Origin: Proteus vulgaris
GTDB lineage: Bacteria; Pseudomonadota; Gammaproteobacteria; Enterobacterales; Enterobacteriaceae
Length of the DNA: 64,000 nt
NCBI RefSeq assembly: GCF_023100685.1
Contig: NZ_CP090064.1
Coordinates: 2,542,001-2,606,000 of the forward strand
Reading direction: 5' to 3'
The notes beneath the pieces were generated by a model. That model worked only from the letters and a program-made list of their open reading frames with translations. It was not told the DNA's origin and did not search any database. Shown in pieces: positions 51,649-61,446 of the stretch. Each line of letters starts with the position of its first letter. The stretch's first letter is position 1. Both the position numbers and the translations under genes were made by a program.

Positions 51649-51680
51649 TAAAAAAACCCATATTAAAAAATATAGGTTTC
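51649..51680 (-). terminator. Terminator between the AGCS symporter gene and amiD
   Basis: On the minus strand AAACCTATATT pairs with AATATGGGTTT (one mismatch), with a T-rich loop and a T tail. It ends the upstream symporter transcript. Confidence 0.65.
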
Positions 51681-51706
51681 CCGTTTTAACTCTTTTTTTA
51701 TATTCT

Positions 51707-53179
51707 TCAGTTATTGCTGACTTTTTCACATCTAACTAAAGGCTCATCAGGAATGATATTATTTTCCCAGATGCCATCTTCAATATCCGCTTGTAGCTCT
51801 GGATATTGGCGTATATCAAAAGTTGGCAATAAACCAGCTTGTCGTTGCTGGTTGTAATCTTTGACTAATTTTAATGCAACGCCTGAAAGTAATATAATGG
51901 CAATTAAATTTGTCATTGCCATTAATCCCATGGAGAGATCAGCCATTTTCCAAACAAGAGGCATATCTGCCAAAGCACCAAACATCACCATTGCTAATAC
52001 AGCTGAGCGTAAAAGGAATAGCCCTGTTGTATGATTACGCCCAAGGAAAATCATATTACTTTCTGCATAAGCATAATTGGCAATAATCGAGGTAAAAGCA
52101 AAGAAGAAAATAGCAATAGCAATAAAGGTACTTCCCCAACCACCTACACTTGATGACAGCGCCAATTGCGTCAATTGAATGCCATTAATGCCTTCTGGAT
52201 AACTATCGAGTACTCCTGATGACAAAATTATCACTGCTGTTGCACTACAGATAACCAACGTATCCATAAATACACCAAGCATTTGAATATAACCTTGAGA
52301 GGCAGGATGTGGCGGATAAGGTGTTGCAGAAGCGGCAGCATTAGGAGCCGATCCCATTCCGGCTTCGTTAGAGAATAAGCCCCGCTGAATACCTTGAGTC
52401 ATTGCTTGGCTAATGCCGTAACCTATCGCACCGGCCGCAGCTTCTTGTAAACCAAAAGCGCTTTTAAAGATTAAAAGGAAAACATCAGGTAAACGTTCAA
52501 TATGATCAGCAACAACCCAGAAGGCTAATAATAAATAAGCAGTTGCCATAATAGGAACAACTAGCTCTGCAACACGAGCAACCCAGCGTAGACCACCAAA
52601 AATAATAAATCCGCTAGTTATCACTAAAAAGATGCCAACATAAAATGGATCAAAATTAAAGGCTGATGCTGTTGCTTGCGCAATCGAATTGGCTTGAACC
52701 GCATTAAAAACTAAACCAAAAGCAATGATTAGGAAAATAGCGAAGAGAACGCCCATCCAGCGCATTTTTAATCCCTTCGTCATATAATAAGCAGGTCCCC
52801 CGCGATAATTACCCTCATCGTCTTTTGTCTTATAAAGCTGTGCTAGTGTGCTTTCAATTAAAGATGTTGCCATACCGATTAGAGCAACAACCCACATCCA
52901 AAAAATAGCACCAGGCCCTCCTGCCGTTAATGCAATGGCAACACCGGTTAAATTTCCGGTTCCTACACGCGCAGCTAAGCTTGTGCATAATGCCTGAAAG
53001 GAAGAGATCCCTGATTTATCTGACTTATGGCTATTTTTTAAAATAGAGAACATATGATTAAAATGTCGGATTTGTATAAACCCAGTACGGATAGTAAAAT
53101 AAATACCGACTCCTAGAAGTAAGTAGATAAGGACATATCCCCATAAAATGCTATTTGCAAAGTTTATTAGCCCAGTCAA
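51707..53179 (-). CDS. Sodium:alanine/glycine symporter, AGCS family
   Basis: 490 residues, about 11 transmembrane helices. Signatures are SLAARVGTGNLTGVA in an early loop, GGPGAIFWMW, and FSNEAGMGSAPNAAA, the AGCS substrate- and Na+-binding region. It is close to E. coli YaaJ and to the AlsT group. It would import alanine or glycine with Na+. Translation appears to start at TTG (53179), six bases after AGGGGG; no in-frame ATG lies near the homologous N-terminus. The hydrophilic C-terminus (about 455-490) is acidic. Confidence 0.9.
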   Translation of the reverse strand: MTGLINFANSILWGYVLIYLLLGVGIYFTIRTGFIQIRHFNHMFSILKNSHKSDKSGISSFQALCTSLAARVGTGNLTGVAIALTAGGPGAIFWMWVVALIGMATSLIESTLAQLYKTKDDEGNYRGGPAYYMTKGLKMRWMGVLFAIFLIIAFGLVFNAVQANSIAQATASAFNFDPFYVGIFLVITSGFIIFGGLRWVARVAELVVPIMATAYLLLAFWVVADHIERLPDVFLLIFKSAFGLQEAAAGAIGYGISQAMTQGIQRGLFSNEAGMGSAPNAAASATPYPPHPASQGYIQMLGVFMDTLVICSATAVIILSSGVLDSYPEGINGIQLTQLALSSSVGGWGSTFIAIAIFFFAFTSIIANYAYAESNMIFLGRNHTTGLFLLRSAVLAMVMFGALADMPLVWKMADLSMGLMAMTNLIAIILLSGVALKLVKDYNQQRQAGLLPTFDIRQYPELQADIEDGIWENNIIPDEPLVRCEKVSNN

Positions 53180-53962
53180 ATTAATCCCCCTGTATAATAA
53201 CGTATATAACTTATCCTTACATCGCTATTGAAATAAAAACGAATAAACACCGTGTAATTGAATCAATTAATGATCCAAGTATGTCTTTATGTAATATCAA
53301 AAATTGCTGTATAAAAAGCGAATTAAATGTAACACAAGATTGTGCGAAATGTATGTTTTTTGTTTATTTTTTTATATGTTAGTATTTGAATTTAATTATC
53401 TCATTAACTAAAACAAACAATATTACAAAATAAAAAATCAATACATATCATTAAGATAAATAAATATCTCTTAATCTTATTAACTCAAAAAAGAAAAGTT
53501 AATACTTTAATAATTAAGTTAATCAGTCATTTTAGAAAAAAAACATACAGCTCAAAAAAACATCAACAAATAACTTTCTTTATTATCTAAAATAAATTTA
53601 ATAATGAAAAATAAAAACGATTCGTTAAAGTAATTTTTTTAATCTTGATTAATCATTATGATAATTAACATTTAAGAAATAAGCTTTTTATAATCATTAA
53701 CAATAAAATCTTTGTATTACATAATCAATGAAGTGCTTTAATCTTAATAAGATTTTATAGTAAGACAAAAAGTATTTTTTATAACTTTCCTTATAAAATT
53801 ATATAAATATTTAAATTTTAATATATCTTTTTGTCTGTCATCTGTACGAATATCATTGATTGGTATCCGTTCTCTTTTTTATTCACTTACTATTCATTAA
53901 TAGCGCTCCTTTTTTTTAAGTACTAATTAAAGAGTATTAAATATTTATTTTATATTAATAAA
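53180..53962. other. AT-rich intergenic region upstream of arcZ
   Basis: Nearly 800 bp of very AT-rich sequence with stops in all frames. I see no protein gene here. A TAATTAAAGAGTATTA stretch (53924-53939) loosely resembles an ArcA box just upstream of the arcZ-like RNA, which would fit ArcA repression of arcZ in E. coli, but the match is weak. Confidence 0.4.
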
Positions 53963-54078
53963 AAAATGAAGAATCACGTAAGTTTACCTATTAACCATTT
54001 AGTTAATTTTATTTATACTATGTTTTTCCCTGGTGTTGTATTATTTTTCGCCCTGTTTCCCCAACAGGGCATTTTTTT
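53963..54078 (+). ncRNA. arcZ: ArcZ-like Hfq-dependent small RNA
   Basis: TTTCCCTGGTGTTG (54026-54039) is the invariant ArcZ seed used in E. coli to activate rpoS and repress tpx, sdaC and flhDC. It is followed at the right distance by a terminator: stem GCCCTGTT (54050-54057)/AACAGGGC (54063-54070), then ATTTTTTT. The E. coli RNA is ~120 nt and processed to a ~56-nt 3' form; here the conserved 3' part is about 55 nt. The 5' end is estimated from a TATATT -10-like box (53951-53956). In E. coli arcZ adjoins arcB; here it lies between the AGCS symporter gene and holE. A short frame through the terminator is not believable. Confidence 0.82.
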
Positions 54079-54205
54079 ATATCAATATTTCAACACCTTA
54101 TCTTAACCCTCTATCAAGTAATATAAAACAAACACATAGCACACACACACCCAATGAATTAACAATATTTATCTATTTTTAATGCAAATTTCTTTGTTTT
54201 GTTCA

Positions 54206-54219
54206 TTGATCTAAATCAA
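54206..54219. promoter_or_regulatory. Perfect FNR box upstream of holE
   Basis: TTGATCTAAATCAA has both FNR half-sites exactly (TTGAT-N4-ATCAA). It sits 300 bp upstream of holE and 128 bp after the arcZ terminator. If class II, +1 would be near 54254, giving a long leader. The regulated transcript is not evident. Confidence 0.6.
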
Positions 54220-54519
54220 ATTAAACATTATATTTATTTACTCTTTACAAAGGTAAACTATTTTTTAGTCTATTTTAAAATAGATTTAATTATGTGTATA
54301 AATGCGATTTTTATCATTTTCATTATTTAAATTACCTATAAAGTAGTATAACAATTAGTGAATATTTATTTTTCATTGTTATATTTAATGATACTGATTA
54401 AAAAATCATCTAAATAATACGGATGCTTTTTATCATTATATAATGACTAATATCTTTATTTACTTGCATTAATAAGCATGCTCTTTTACTTTATTCGTAT
54501 TGTTATAGGGAGGAGAACG

Positions 54520-54753
54520 ATGGGTTATAACCTTTCAGAATTAACACAAGAAGAAAAAAACAAAATAAATGTAAGCTTAGCCGCTTCAGGTGTTGCCTTT
54601 AAAGAGCGATATAATATGCCTGTTGTTGCTGACGCAGTTTTACGAGAACAGCCTCAAGCGCTTCACGCTTATTTTCAAGAAAGGCTAATGTTTTATCGAG
54701 CGAGAAGCCAACACTATTCTCGTTTACCTTATGAGCCTCAAGCGAAAAAATAA
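54520..54753 (+). CDS. holE: DNA polymerase III theta subunit
   Basis: 77 residues (E. coli HolE 76). Theta binds the epsilon proofreading subunit in the polymerase III core and stabilises it. The segment [16 protein letters not shown] (about residues 20-36) and the C-terminal SRLPYEPQ are near-identical to E. coli. ATG 54520 has GGGAGGAGAACG upstream; the frame runs back to 54478 without homology. It is monocistronic, convergent with the yebF homologue. Confidence 0.93.
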   Translation: MGYNLSELTQEEKNKINVSLAASGVAFKERYNMPVVADAVLREQPQALHAYFQERLMFYRARSQHYSRLPYEPQAKK

Positions 54754-54851
54754 TAGCACTTTCTTGATAAAATTTAATGACAAAAAAAGAGATAAACTTA
54801 AGTTTATCTCTTTTTTTCAATCTGTTAACAATGGAAACTATCACTTATTCA

Positions 54852-55241
54852 TTATTTAGGTGAAACATAAGTGATGGTATTTTCGTCGCAATTAACTTGA
54901 ACATTGTAACGAAGATCTGTTCTCGCTCCGCGAACATTCAATACCATCTGATAGTTATTATCCATCTTGATAACTTCGTTAGCATTGATACTTGCTACAG
55001 GTTTCGGACCCAACGCCTTTTTATCTTCTTGCCAACGGGGGAGACGATTCTGTAGATAATCATTCTTCACTCTAGTAACAAGTTGGTTGTTGTCTAAATT
55101 AACGCAACTCGCAAAAGGTGCAGAGCGTACAATATCTTTATTAACATTATCGACACTTTCTGCAGATGCCCCAAAAGAAACAGCAAGTAAAAGAGCTACA
55201 CCAAGTATCCCTGTTTGACCTGCTAACTTGCTTAATTTCAT
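54852..55241 (-). CDS. yebF: YebF-family secreted/periplasmic protein
   Basis: 129 residues with a clear signal peptide (cleavage about residue 27, after ASA). The mature part keeps the YebF pattern: Cys46 in FASCVNLD, VKNDYLQNRLPRW, LNVRGAR, and Cys118 in VQVNCDEN; the two Cys would form a disulfide. E. coli YebF is exported to the medium, and the fold is shared with the colicin M immunity protein Cmi. Function is unknown. GGGAGGTTATAT precedes the ATG. The surroundings differ from E. coli, where it lies with yebE and yebG. Confidence 0.82.
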   Translation of the reverse strand: MKLSKLAGQTGILGVALLLAVSFGASAESVDNVNKDIVRSAPFASCVNLDNNQLVTRVKNDYLQNRLPRWQEDKKALGPKPVASINANEVIKMDNNYQMVLNVRGARTDLRYNVQVNCDENTITYVSPK

Positions 55242-55337
55242 ATAACCTCCCGAAAATATCCCTTAAAACAGGATGTGTTTCCATTAAGCATAGCATAGGG
55301 TTAACAACATATTTGTGACATTTGTTAAAAAAATGTT

Positions 55338-55520
55338 TTATTCATTCTCATCATCAAATATGATAGAAACCGATTCACGCGTTGTGTGCTTTTCTCTTAA
55401 TTCTTGAGCAACCAACTGAATAGCCTCTCCACTACTCATTCCCTCAGCCATAAGAGATTGAATTTTTTCTACTGCTTTTTGTTGTTCTTCGTGTGTTAAT
55501 GTAGGCATTCCTAGAAACAT
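55338..55520 (-). CDS. yoaH: UPF0181 protein YoaH
   Basis: 60 residues (E. coli 59). [20 protein letters not shown] and [15 protein letters not shown] match E. coli YoaH closely; the C-terminus is acidic. The function is not known. It is divergent from pabB, the same arrangement as in E. coli, which supports orthology. Confidence 0.92.
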   Translation of the reverse strand: MFLGMPTLTHEEQQKAVEKIQSLMAEGMSSGEAIQLVAQELREKHTTRESVSIIFDDENE

Positions 55521-55632
55521 AATGTTACTCTTATCTTTATCAACTTCTATTTTGTATTTACATGAATATAATCTTTTTGATTACAATTCATTGTGCGAAT
55601 GATACAACATACTTTGTTTACATGGTCATAAG

Positions 55633-57018
55633 ATGGATATGCAATTACAACAACGTGAGCTCATTTATACCCCAGATCTAGCACTACGGGTATTCTCTCC
55701 CATCGCTTCATTGCCTTGGTCTAGTTTACTTCATTCTGGCTTTGCCGAACATCCTCATAACCGTTTTGATATTATTGTCTCTGATCCTCTTGTAACTTTA
55801 GAAACACGCAAACAAACCACAACAATTAAAGAAAAAAATGGTGCGATCAGACGCTCTAAAAAAGATCCTTTTACACTGATCCAACAAGAACTAGAACAGT
55901 TTAGTTTTCATCCAGAATACAATGATTCATTGCCGTTCTTAGGTGGGGCTTTAGGTATTTGGAGTTATGACTTAGGCCGTCGTATTGAAAAACTACCTGA
56001 AAACGCTAAAAATGAACTCAATTTTGCAGATATGGCTATTGGAATTTATGATTGGGCATTAATTGTCGATCATGAATTAAAAAAAGCCACTTTAATTAGC
56101 TATGATAATATTGATGAGCGATTGCAGTGGCTAGAAAACCAAACGCCCACATTGATTGATACTCCATTTACCTTAACCACAGACTGGCAATCGAACATTA
56201 GCAATGCTGAATACAACGAAAAAATTGCTAAAATTCATCAATACTTACTTTCTGGTGATTGTTATCAAGTTAATTTAGCTCAACGTTTTTGTGCAAATTA
56301 TACTGGTAGTGAATGGGCTGCATTTTTAACATTGAATCAAGCAAATAAAGCACCTTTTTCGTCTTTTATGTGTTTGCCCAATAATTTTGTATTAAGTGTT
56401 TCACCAGAGCGTTTTATTCATTTAGCTGATAATAAAATAGAAACACGCCCGATAAAAGGAACACTACCACGCAAAGTGCCCCCCGCAGAAGATGATGAAC
56501 AAGCGTTACTGCTCCAAAGCTCACGTAAAGATCGCGCAGAAAATTTAATGATTGTTGATCTTATGCGTAATGATATTGGAAAAGTTGCCGTTACCGGTTC
56601 CGTTAAAGTACCAGAACTGTTTGTTGTTGAACGTTTTCCAGCAGTACACCATTTAGTCAGTACTATTACAGCACAACTTCCCTCACATCTAACAGCAACA
56701 GATTTATTAAGAGCTGCGTTTCCCGGCGGTTCAATCACTGGCGCACCTAAGATCCGAGCAATGGAAATCATTGAAGAATTAGAGCCACATCGCCGTCATG
56801 GATATTGTGGTGCCATCGGCTATATTAGTTTTTGTGGCACAATGGATACCAATATCAGCATCCGTACTTTATTGACAGAAAAAAATAAGATTTACTGTTG
56901 GGCGGGCGGCGGTATTGTTGCTGATAGTGTTGCTGAAAAAGAGTACCAAGAAACATTCGATAAACTTGGGCAAATATTAACTGTTTTAAGTGAGTCTACT
57001 ATCGATGACACCCATTGA
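55633..57018 (+). CDS. pabB: Aminodeoxychorismate synthase component I
   Basis: 461 residues (E. coli 453). With PabA glutaminase it converts chorismate to 4-amino-4-deoxychorismate for folate synthesis. The N-terminal domain contains LGIWSYDLGRR. The chorismate-binding domain shows GDCYQVNLAQRF, the PIKGT Lys used for covalent chemistry, DLMRNDIGKVA, and FPGGSITGAPK. A second ATG two codons on is an equally possible start. nudL begins within its last codons. Confidence 0.95.
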   Translation: MDMQLQQRELIYTPDLALRVFSPIASLPWSSLLHSGFAEHPHNRFDIIVSDPLVTLETRKQTTTIKEKNGAIRRSKKDPFTLIQQELEQFSFHPEYNDSLPFLGGALGIWSYDLGRRIEKLPENAKNELNFADMAIGIYDWALIVDHELKKATLISYDNIDERLQWLENQTPTLIDTPFTLTTDWQSNISNAEYNEKIAKIHQYLLSGDCYQVNLAQRFCANYTGSEWAAFLTLNQANKAPFSSFMCLPNNFVLSVSPERFIHLADNKIETRPIKGTLPRKVPPAEDDEQALLLQSSRKDRAENLMIVDLMRNDIGKVAVTGSVKVPELFVVERFPAVHHLVSTITAQLPSHLTATDLLRAAFPGGSITGAPKIRAMEIIEELEPHRRHGYCGAIGYISFCGTMDTNISIRTLLTEKNKIYCWAGGGIVADSVAEKEYQETFDKLGQILTVLSESTIDDTH

Positions 57019-57568
57019 TACTTTTATCAATCGTTTTCAACTCACATTACCTGATGATAGGGTAAATCAGCCACTCCATGCTCAAAAAACGGCAGCAGTA
57101 TTGCTGCCGATTATCAATAAACCTAATCCAACCATATTATTAACGGAACGCGCATCAACATTACGCTCGCATGCAGGTCAAGTCGCTTTACCTGGTGGCA
57201 AACGAGATCCTGAAGATAATAATCTTATTGAAACCGCGCTCAGAGAAGCTCACGAAGAAGTCGCTATTCCACCCAATGCCGTTTCGGTGATTGGGCAATT
57301 ACCACCATTGCAAAGTTCAAGTGGATATTTAGTTACTCCCATTGTGGGCGTGATCCCAGCAGGTTTATCTTTACGCCAAAACCCAGCTGAAGTCGCCTCT
57401 ATCTTTGAAATGCCATTAAGTCATGTACTCAATGCACAACACTATCAACCACTCGATTTTCGCCGTTCAGGTGAAAATCATCGGATCTATTTTTATCCTT
57501 ATGATGGACATCTTGTCTGGGGATTAACGGCGGCTATTTTACATAAACTTGCTTTACATATCACTTAA
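57005..57568 (+). CDS. nudL: Nudix hydrolase NudL (CoA pyrophosphatase-like)
   Basis: 187 residues from ATG 57005, overlapping pabB by 14 bp; a GTG at 56990 would give 192. Neither has a strong ribosome site, so translation is probably coupled to pabB. The Nudix box runs from GGKRDPEDNN to ALREAHEEVAI (about 60-82) with REx2EE intact, preceded by the UPF0035 segment LRSHAGQVALPGG typical of CoA-type Nudix enzymes. Same neighbours (pabB, sdaA) as in E. coli. Confidence 0.9.
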   Translation: MTPIDTFINRFQLTLPDDRVNQPLHAQKTAAVLLPIINKPNPTILLTERASTLRSHAGQVALPGGKRDPEDNNLIETALREAHEEVAIPPNAVSVIGQLPPLQSSSGYLVTPIVGVIPAGLSLRQNPAEVASIFEMPLSHVLNAQHYQPLDFRRSGENHRIYFYPYDGHLVWGLTAAILHKLALHIT

Positions 57569-57753
57569 AGCGTTATTTTCTGTCCAGCTTGTGCTTTTTA
57601 TCATCGCCTTCACAACTCTACTTAGCTATTTTAAAAAAATGTTGTAAACTACATCATTAACGGGACGATATAATCGTAAAAACGATCCCTTTACTATAAA
57701 TAACTATATTTTATTCTTTTTTAACCCTCTCTCTTATTATTAAGGAGTCTGAC

Positions 57754-59115
57754 GTGATTAGCGTTTTTGACATGTTTAAAGTGGGCATCGGACCCTCTAG
57801 CTCTCATACTGTAGGGCCAATGAAAGCGGGTAAAGAATTTGTCGATGATTTAGTCAACCAGGAATTGATTGCGTCTGTCACCCGTGTAGCTGTTGATGTT
57901 TACGGCTCCTTGTCTTTAACAGGCAAAGGTCACCACACTGATATTGCAATTATTATGGGCTTAGCTGGTAACGCACCTGCTACTGTCGATATTGACAGCA
58001 TTCCCAGCTTTATTCGTAACGTTGAAGAAACTGGCAAACTATCATTAGCAAATGGCTTAAAAATTGTCGACTTCCCAGCAGAAAGTATGCATTTCAGTAA
58101 TGACAACCTCTCATTGCATGAGAATGGTATGACTATTCATGCTTTTGCTGGCGACAAAGAAGTATATAGAAAAACTTACTACTCTATTGGTGGTGGTTTT
58201 ATTGTTGATGAAGAAAACTTTGGTAAATCAACACTTAATAGTAAACCTGTTTCATACCCTTATGCTAGCGCCGAAGAGTTATTAAAGCACTGCAAAGAAA
58301 CTGGTTTATCCATTTCTAGCTTAATGATGAAAAACGAGCTAGATCTGCACACTCAAGCTGAAATCAATGCCTATTTCGCTGATGTTTATAAAACAATGCA
58401 AGAATGTATTGAACATGGTTTAAATACAGAAGGCGTATTGCCAGGTCCATTACGTGTACCTCGCCGTGCGGCTGCATTAAATCGTTTATTAACATCAAGC
58501 AACAGCTTGTCAAACGATCCAATGAAAGTTGTTGATCTCATCAACATGTTTGCACTGGCTGTTAATGAAGAAAATGCAGCTGGTGGACGTGTTGTAACTG
58601 CACCAACTAATGGCGCATGTGGTATCGTGCCAGCAGTATTGGCTTACTACGATCGTTGTATCGAACCTGTGACACAAGAAATCTACTTACGCTATTTCTT
58701 AGCATCAGGTGCAATTGGTATTCTTTACAAAATGAATGCTTCTATTTCAGGTGCTGAAGTAGGTTGCCAAGGCGAAGTTGGTGTAGCTTGTTCAATGGCA
58801 GCTGCAGGTCTTGCTGAATTATTAGGTGGAAGTCCAGAGCAAGTCTGTATTGCCGCTGAAATCGGTATGGAACATAACCTCGGCTTAACATGCGACCCTG
58901 TTGCAGGACAAGTACAAGTTCCATGCATCGAGCGTAATGCCATTGCTTCGGTTAAAGCAGTTAATGCGGCACGTATGGCCATTCGTCGTACCAGCGAACC
59001 TCGAGTTTCTCTCGATAAAGTTATTGAAACCATGTATGAAACAGGTAAAGACATGAATGCTAAATATCGCGAAACATCACGCGGTGGTTTAGCAATAAAA
59101 GTACAATGTGACTAA
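57754..59115 (+). CDS. sdaA: L-serine dehydratase 1 (deaminase)
   Basis: 453 residues (E. coli 454). An oxygen-sensitive [4Fe-4S] enzyme converting L-serine to pyruvate and ammonia. FDMFKVGIGPSSSHTVGP opens the beta domain; the catalytic alpha domain has VTAPTNGACGIVPAV, and cluster cysteines in EVGVACSMAAAG and in the TCDPVAGQVQVPC stretch. Translation starts at GTG with AAGGAGTCTGAC upstream. Position after nudL identifies sdaA rather than sdaB. Confidence 0.94.
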   Translation: MISVFDMFKVGIGPSSSHTVGPMKAGKEFVDDLVNQELIASVTRVAVDVYGSLSLTGKGHHTDIAIIMGLAGNAPATVDIDSIPSFIRNVEETGKLSLANGLKIVDFPAESMHFSNDNLSLHENGMTIHAFAGDKEVYRKTYYSIGGGFIVDEENFGKSTLNSKPVSYPYASAEELLKHCKETGLSISSLMMKNELDLHTQAEINAYFADVYKTMQECIEHGLNTEGVLPGPLRVPRRAAALNRLLTSSNSLSNDPMKVVDLINMFALAVNEENAAGGRVVTAPTNGACGIVPAVLAYYDRCIEPVTQEIYLRYFLASGAIGILYKMNASISGAEVGCQGEVGVACSMAAAGLAELLGGSPEQVCIAAEIGMEHNLGLTCDPVAGQVQVPCIERNAIASVKAVNAARMAIRRTSEPRVSLDKVIETMYETGKDMNAKYRETSRGGLAIKVQCD

Positions 59116-59132
59116 TTAACCTTGTTTTAGTT

Positions 59133-59162
59133 AAAAGCCATTCATTTTGAATGGCTTTTTTT
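59133..59162 (+). terminator. Terminator after sdaA
   Basis: AAGCCATTC (59135-59143) pairs with GAATGGCTT (59149-59157), followed by seven T residues. Confidence 0.85.
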
Positions 59163-59620
59163 ATTACTAGAAATTTTATTTTTAATGATCACTTAACCTA
59201 TAGATAATTAAAGAAAAACATAAGATTAATAATTAAATAAAAAATATTTTTTAAAAAAATCCACTTTTTATTTTTCTATATTTATAAAATATAGAACGTA
59301 AGATTAAATATAGACGCATTAAATATAGGCTTATTTAATATCCATTTAATATTTAAAAAAATTAAACTTATTATTTTTAGGTGTATTCCTCTTAATTTAA
59401 AAAATTAATTTTTCATTATAAATATAATTACAATCCATTGTTTATTATATGGTTAATATTTTATCACATTGAGAGTTATCATTTTTTTAACATTTTAAAA
59501 ACGTTCCTTATATATTTAAAATCGCCAAAGTTAATAATGATAATTATTATCAATATCATCTTTGAAATATAATAAATAATATGTTGCCTTTCAGAAATAA
59601 TATGTTATCTTCTGCATCAA
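59163..59620. other. AT-rich intergenic region upstream of the mntP leader
   Basis: About 450 bp without a coding frame. The only recognisable element is the Fur box at 59533. Repeated short TTTAAT/ATTTAA-like runs occur between 59290 and 59420 without a clear unit. Confidence 0.45.
59533..59551. promoter_or_regulatory. Fur box upstream of mntP
   Basis: AATAATGATAATTATTATC matches 17 of 19 bases of the Fur consensus GATAATGATAATCATTATC. It lies about 75-90 bp before the riboswitch core, in the promoter region. It suggests iron-linked control in addition to manganese. Confidence 0.7.
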
Positions 59621-59806
59621 GTCATTGGGGAGTAGCCTGTCTTAAAATAAAACTTAATTATTTTAAGAAGTCTGTATCAACATACTCGCTTATTTTTATT
59701 TAGCGTGGTGCAGATGCCGTAATACGGTTGGCAAGACCATAGACACATAATTGTACTTCTTTGGTTGGGGGTCAATTGTGTGTATATGGAAATACCCCAA
59801 CCGAGG
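59621..59806 (+). ncRNA. Manganese (yybP-ykoY) riboswitch upstream of mntP
   Basis: The conserved GGGGAGTAGCC (59627-59637) and GGCAAGACCAT (59729-59739) halves of the aptamer are both present with intervening helices. The expression platform contains GGTTGGGG (59763-59770) paired with CCCCAACC (59795-59802), immediately before the GAGG ribosome site at 59803. Mn2+ binding in this class activates mntP expression; release of the ribosome site is inferred. Confidence 0.9.
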
Positions 59807-59813
59807 CTTTATT

Positions 59814-60401
59814 ATGAGTTTCTACGCTACTATCATCCTTGCCCTTGCCCTTTCTATGGACGCATTTGCTGTTGCAGTCTGTAAAGGTGCCACATTACAT
59901 AAACCTCGTTTTCGTGAAGCACTCCGCACTGGATTTATATTTGGTATTATTGAAGCCAGCACCCCCGTTATTGGTTGGGCATTAGGTTTATATACTAGCC
60001 AATATATTATTCAATGGGATCACTGGGTTGCTTTTGGATTACTATTTGTTCTTGGTAGTCGTATGATTTACCAAAGCGTAAAACGTGGTGATGAATGTCC
60101 TTGCGAAGAAGCCGCGCCACAACGCCATGGATCGCTCTCTTTAATAGCAACCGGTATTGCCACCAGCCTTGATGCAATGGCAATTGGTGTTGGTTTAGCA
60201 TTCCTTCAAGTCAATATTGTTCATACTGCGATGACCATTGGCATGATGACGATGATCATGGCGACACTAGGTATGTTAATTGGGCGCTATATTGGCCCAG
60301 TGCTTGGGAAAAAAGCAGAAATTATTGGTGGGATCGTATTAATTGCTATCGGCTTTAATATTGTATTCGAACATCTTGAATTATTTATGTACGCAAAATA
60401 A
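59814..60401 (+). CDS. mntP: Manganese efflux pump MntP
   Basis: 195 residues from ATG 59814 (E. coli 188). The frame runs back to 59751 inside the riboswitch and is not used. Six transmembrane helices in two repeats, each with a conserved Asp motif: [14 protein letters not shown] near residue 12 and [15 protein letters not shown] in the second half. It exports Mn2+ from the cytoplasm. The central loop is Cys/Glu-rich ([12 protein letters not shown]) and could bind metal. It is controlled by the riboswitch and probably Fur. Confidence 0.95.
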   Translation: MSFYATIILALALSMDAFAVAVCKGATLHKPRFREALRTGFIFGIIEASTPVIGWALGLYTSQYIIQWDHWVAFGLLFVLGSRMIYQSVKRGDECPCEEAAPQRHGSLSLIATGIATSLDAMAIGVGLAFLQVNIVHTAMTIGMMTMIMATLGMLIGRYIGPVLGKKAEIIGGIVLIAIGFNIVFEHLELFMYAK

Positions 60402-60424
60402 TCACCAATTTAACAGAACACAAT

Positions 60425-60462
60425 AAAAAGCTTAGGTTTGAATATCATGCCTAAGCTTTTTT
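60425..60462 (+). terminator. Terminator after mntP
   Basis: AAAAGCTTAGG (60426-60436) pairs with CCTAAGCTTTT (60450-60460), followed by TT. It lies between the converging mntP and rlmA and may act on both. Confidence 0.8.
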
Positions 60463-60495
60463 ATTTACATTATAAATTGTTTATTGCTTTCGTTA

Positions 60496-61311
60496 TTAAA
60501 CATGACGTTGATAAACTCGAATTAAAAAATCCGTTTCACATACAAAACATTCACTTTCAGCTAATGACTGTTTCACTTCTTCACTTGCTTGCCATGCAAA
60601 CGGCGTCATTTGTAATAAATCAAATGCCTGCTTACCGTTTAAATTCATCATATAAGCAACTTGATGCTCAGCCACTTTATTGAAACCATCAAATTGTTCT
60701 TCTTTTAATGGATGAAGATGTACTTCTGAATAAATCAGTGCTTTTAGCTGGTATAGGTGACGAGGCGCAGGAGTGACCGTAATAATATATCCATTATTTA
60801 CAATGACTCTTGCTAATTCACCACTATTGCAAGGAGCATAAATACGAATAACAGCATTTAAAGAGGCATCACAAAAAGGTAAACGCTGACTTGAAGCCAC
60901 ACAAAAATGGATAGATGAATAACGTTTAGCTGCATATTTAATCGCAACTTTAGAAACATCTAAGCCATACACTTGAGGATTATGTAATTTTAGATTTTGA
61001 TAAAACTGGTGGGTGTAATAGCCTTCACCGCAACCAATATCCAATACAACGCTATTATCCATCGGCAACAATGCTTGTAGTAAATCAGCTACTTTATCTC
61101 TCATTGGCTGATAAAAACCTGCATCTAAAAACTCACGGCGAGCATTTATCATTTCAGCGCTATCACCCGGCTCTTTTGAGCGTTTAAATTGCACTGGCAG
61201 CAAATTTACATACCCTTCTTTCGCGCAATCAAACTGATGATTATTTTCACATACCCAACTGTGAGCCCGAAGAGAAAGTGCCTGATTACATAATGGACAT
61301 TGATAGGACAT
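60496..61311 (-). CDS. rlmA: 23S rRNA (guanine745-N1)-methyltransferase
   Basis: 271 residues (E. coli RlmA 269). An N-terminal Zn finger uses Cys5, Cys8, Cys21 and His25. The SAM-binding motif [12 protein letters not shown] follows at about residue 89, then the RIYAPC segment. It methylates G745 in helix 35 of 23S rRNA. It is convergent with mntP, also a neighbour in E. coli. Confidence 0.94.
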   Translation of the reverse strand: MSYQCPLCNQALSLRAHSWVCENNHQFDCAKEGYVNLLPVQFKRSKEPGDSAEMINARREFLDAGFYQPMRDKVADLLQALLPMDNSVVLDIGCGEGYYTHQFYQNLKLHNPQVYGLDVSKVAIKYAAKRYSSIHFCVASSQRLPFCDASLNAVIRIYAPCNSGELARVIVNNGYIITVTPAPRHLYQLKALIYSEVHLHPLKEEQFDGFNKVAEHQVAYMMNLNGKQAFDLLQMTPFAWQASEEVKQSLAESECFVCETDFLIRVYQRHV

Positions 61312-61446
61312 AGTAATATTTTTGTATAACCCCTAATAAAATTGAGAGAGATAATAACATACCTCTCTCAATCTTGCGGAAACCTTATTTTTATTTTTGA
61401 GACTGTTTTTATGCTCAGTGACTAAGTAAACATAATTTATCGATTT

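Noticed and set aside
53968..54109. Short frame beginning MKNHV across the ArcZ-like RNA
   Set aside because: It reads through the ArcZ seed and terminator and has no Shine-Dalgarno; the RNA explains the conservation.
60438..60683. 81-residue plus-strand frame inside rlmA
   Set aside because: It is a shadow of rlmA and begins in the mntP terminator.
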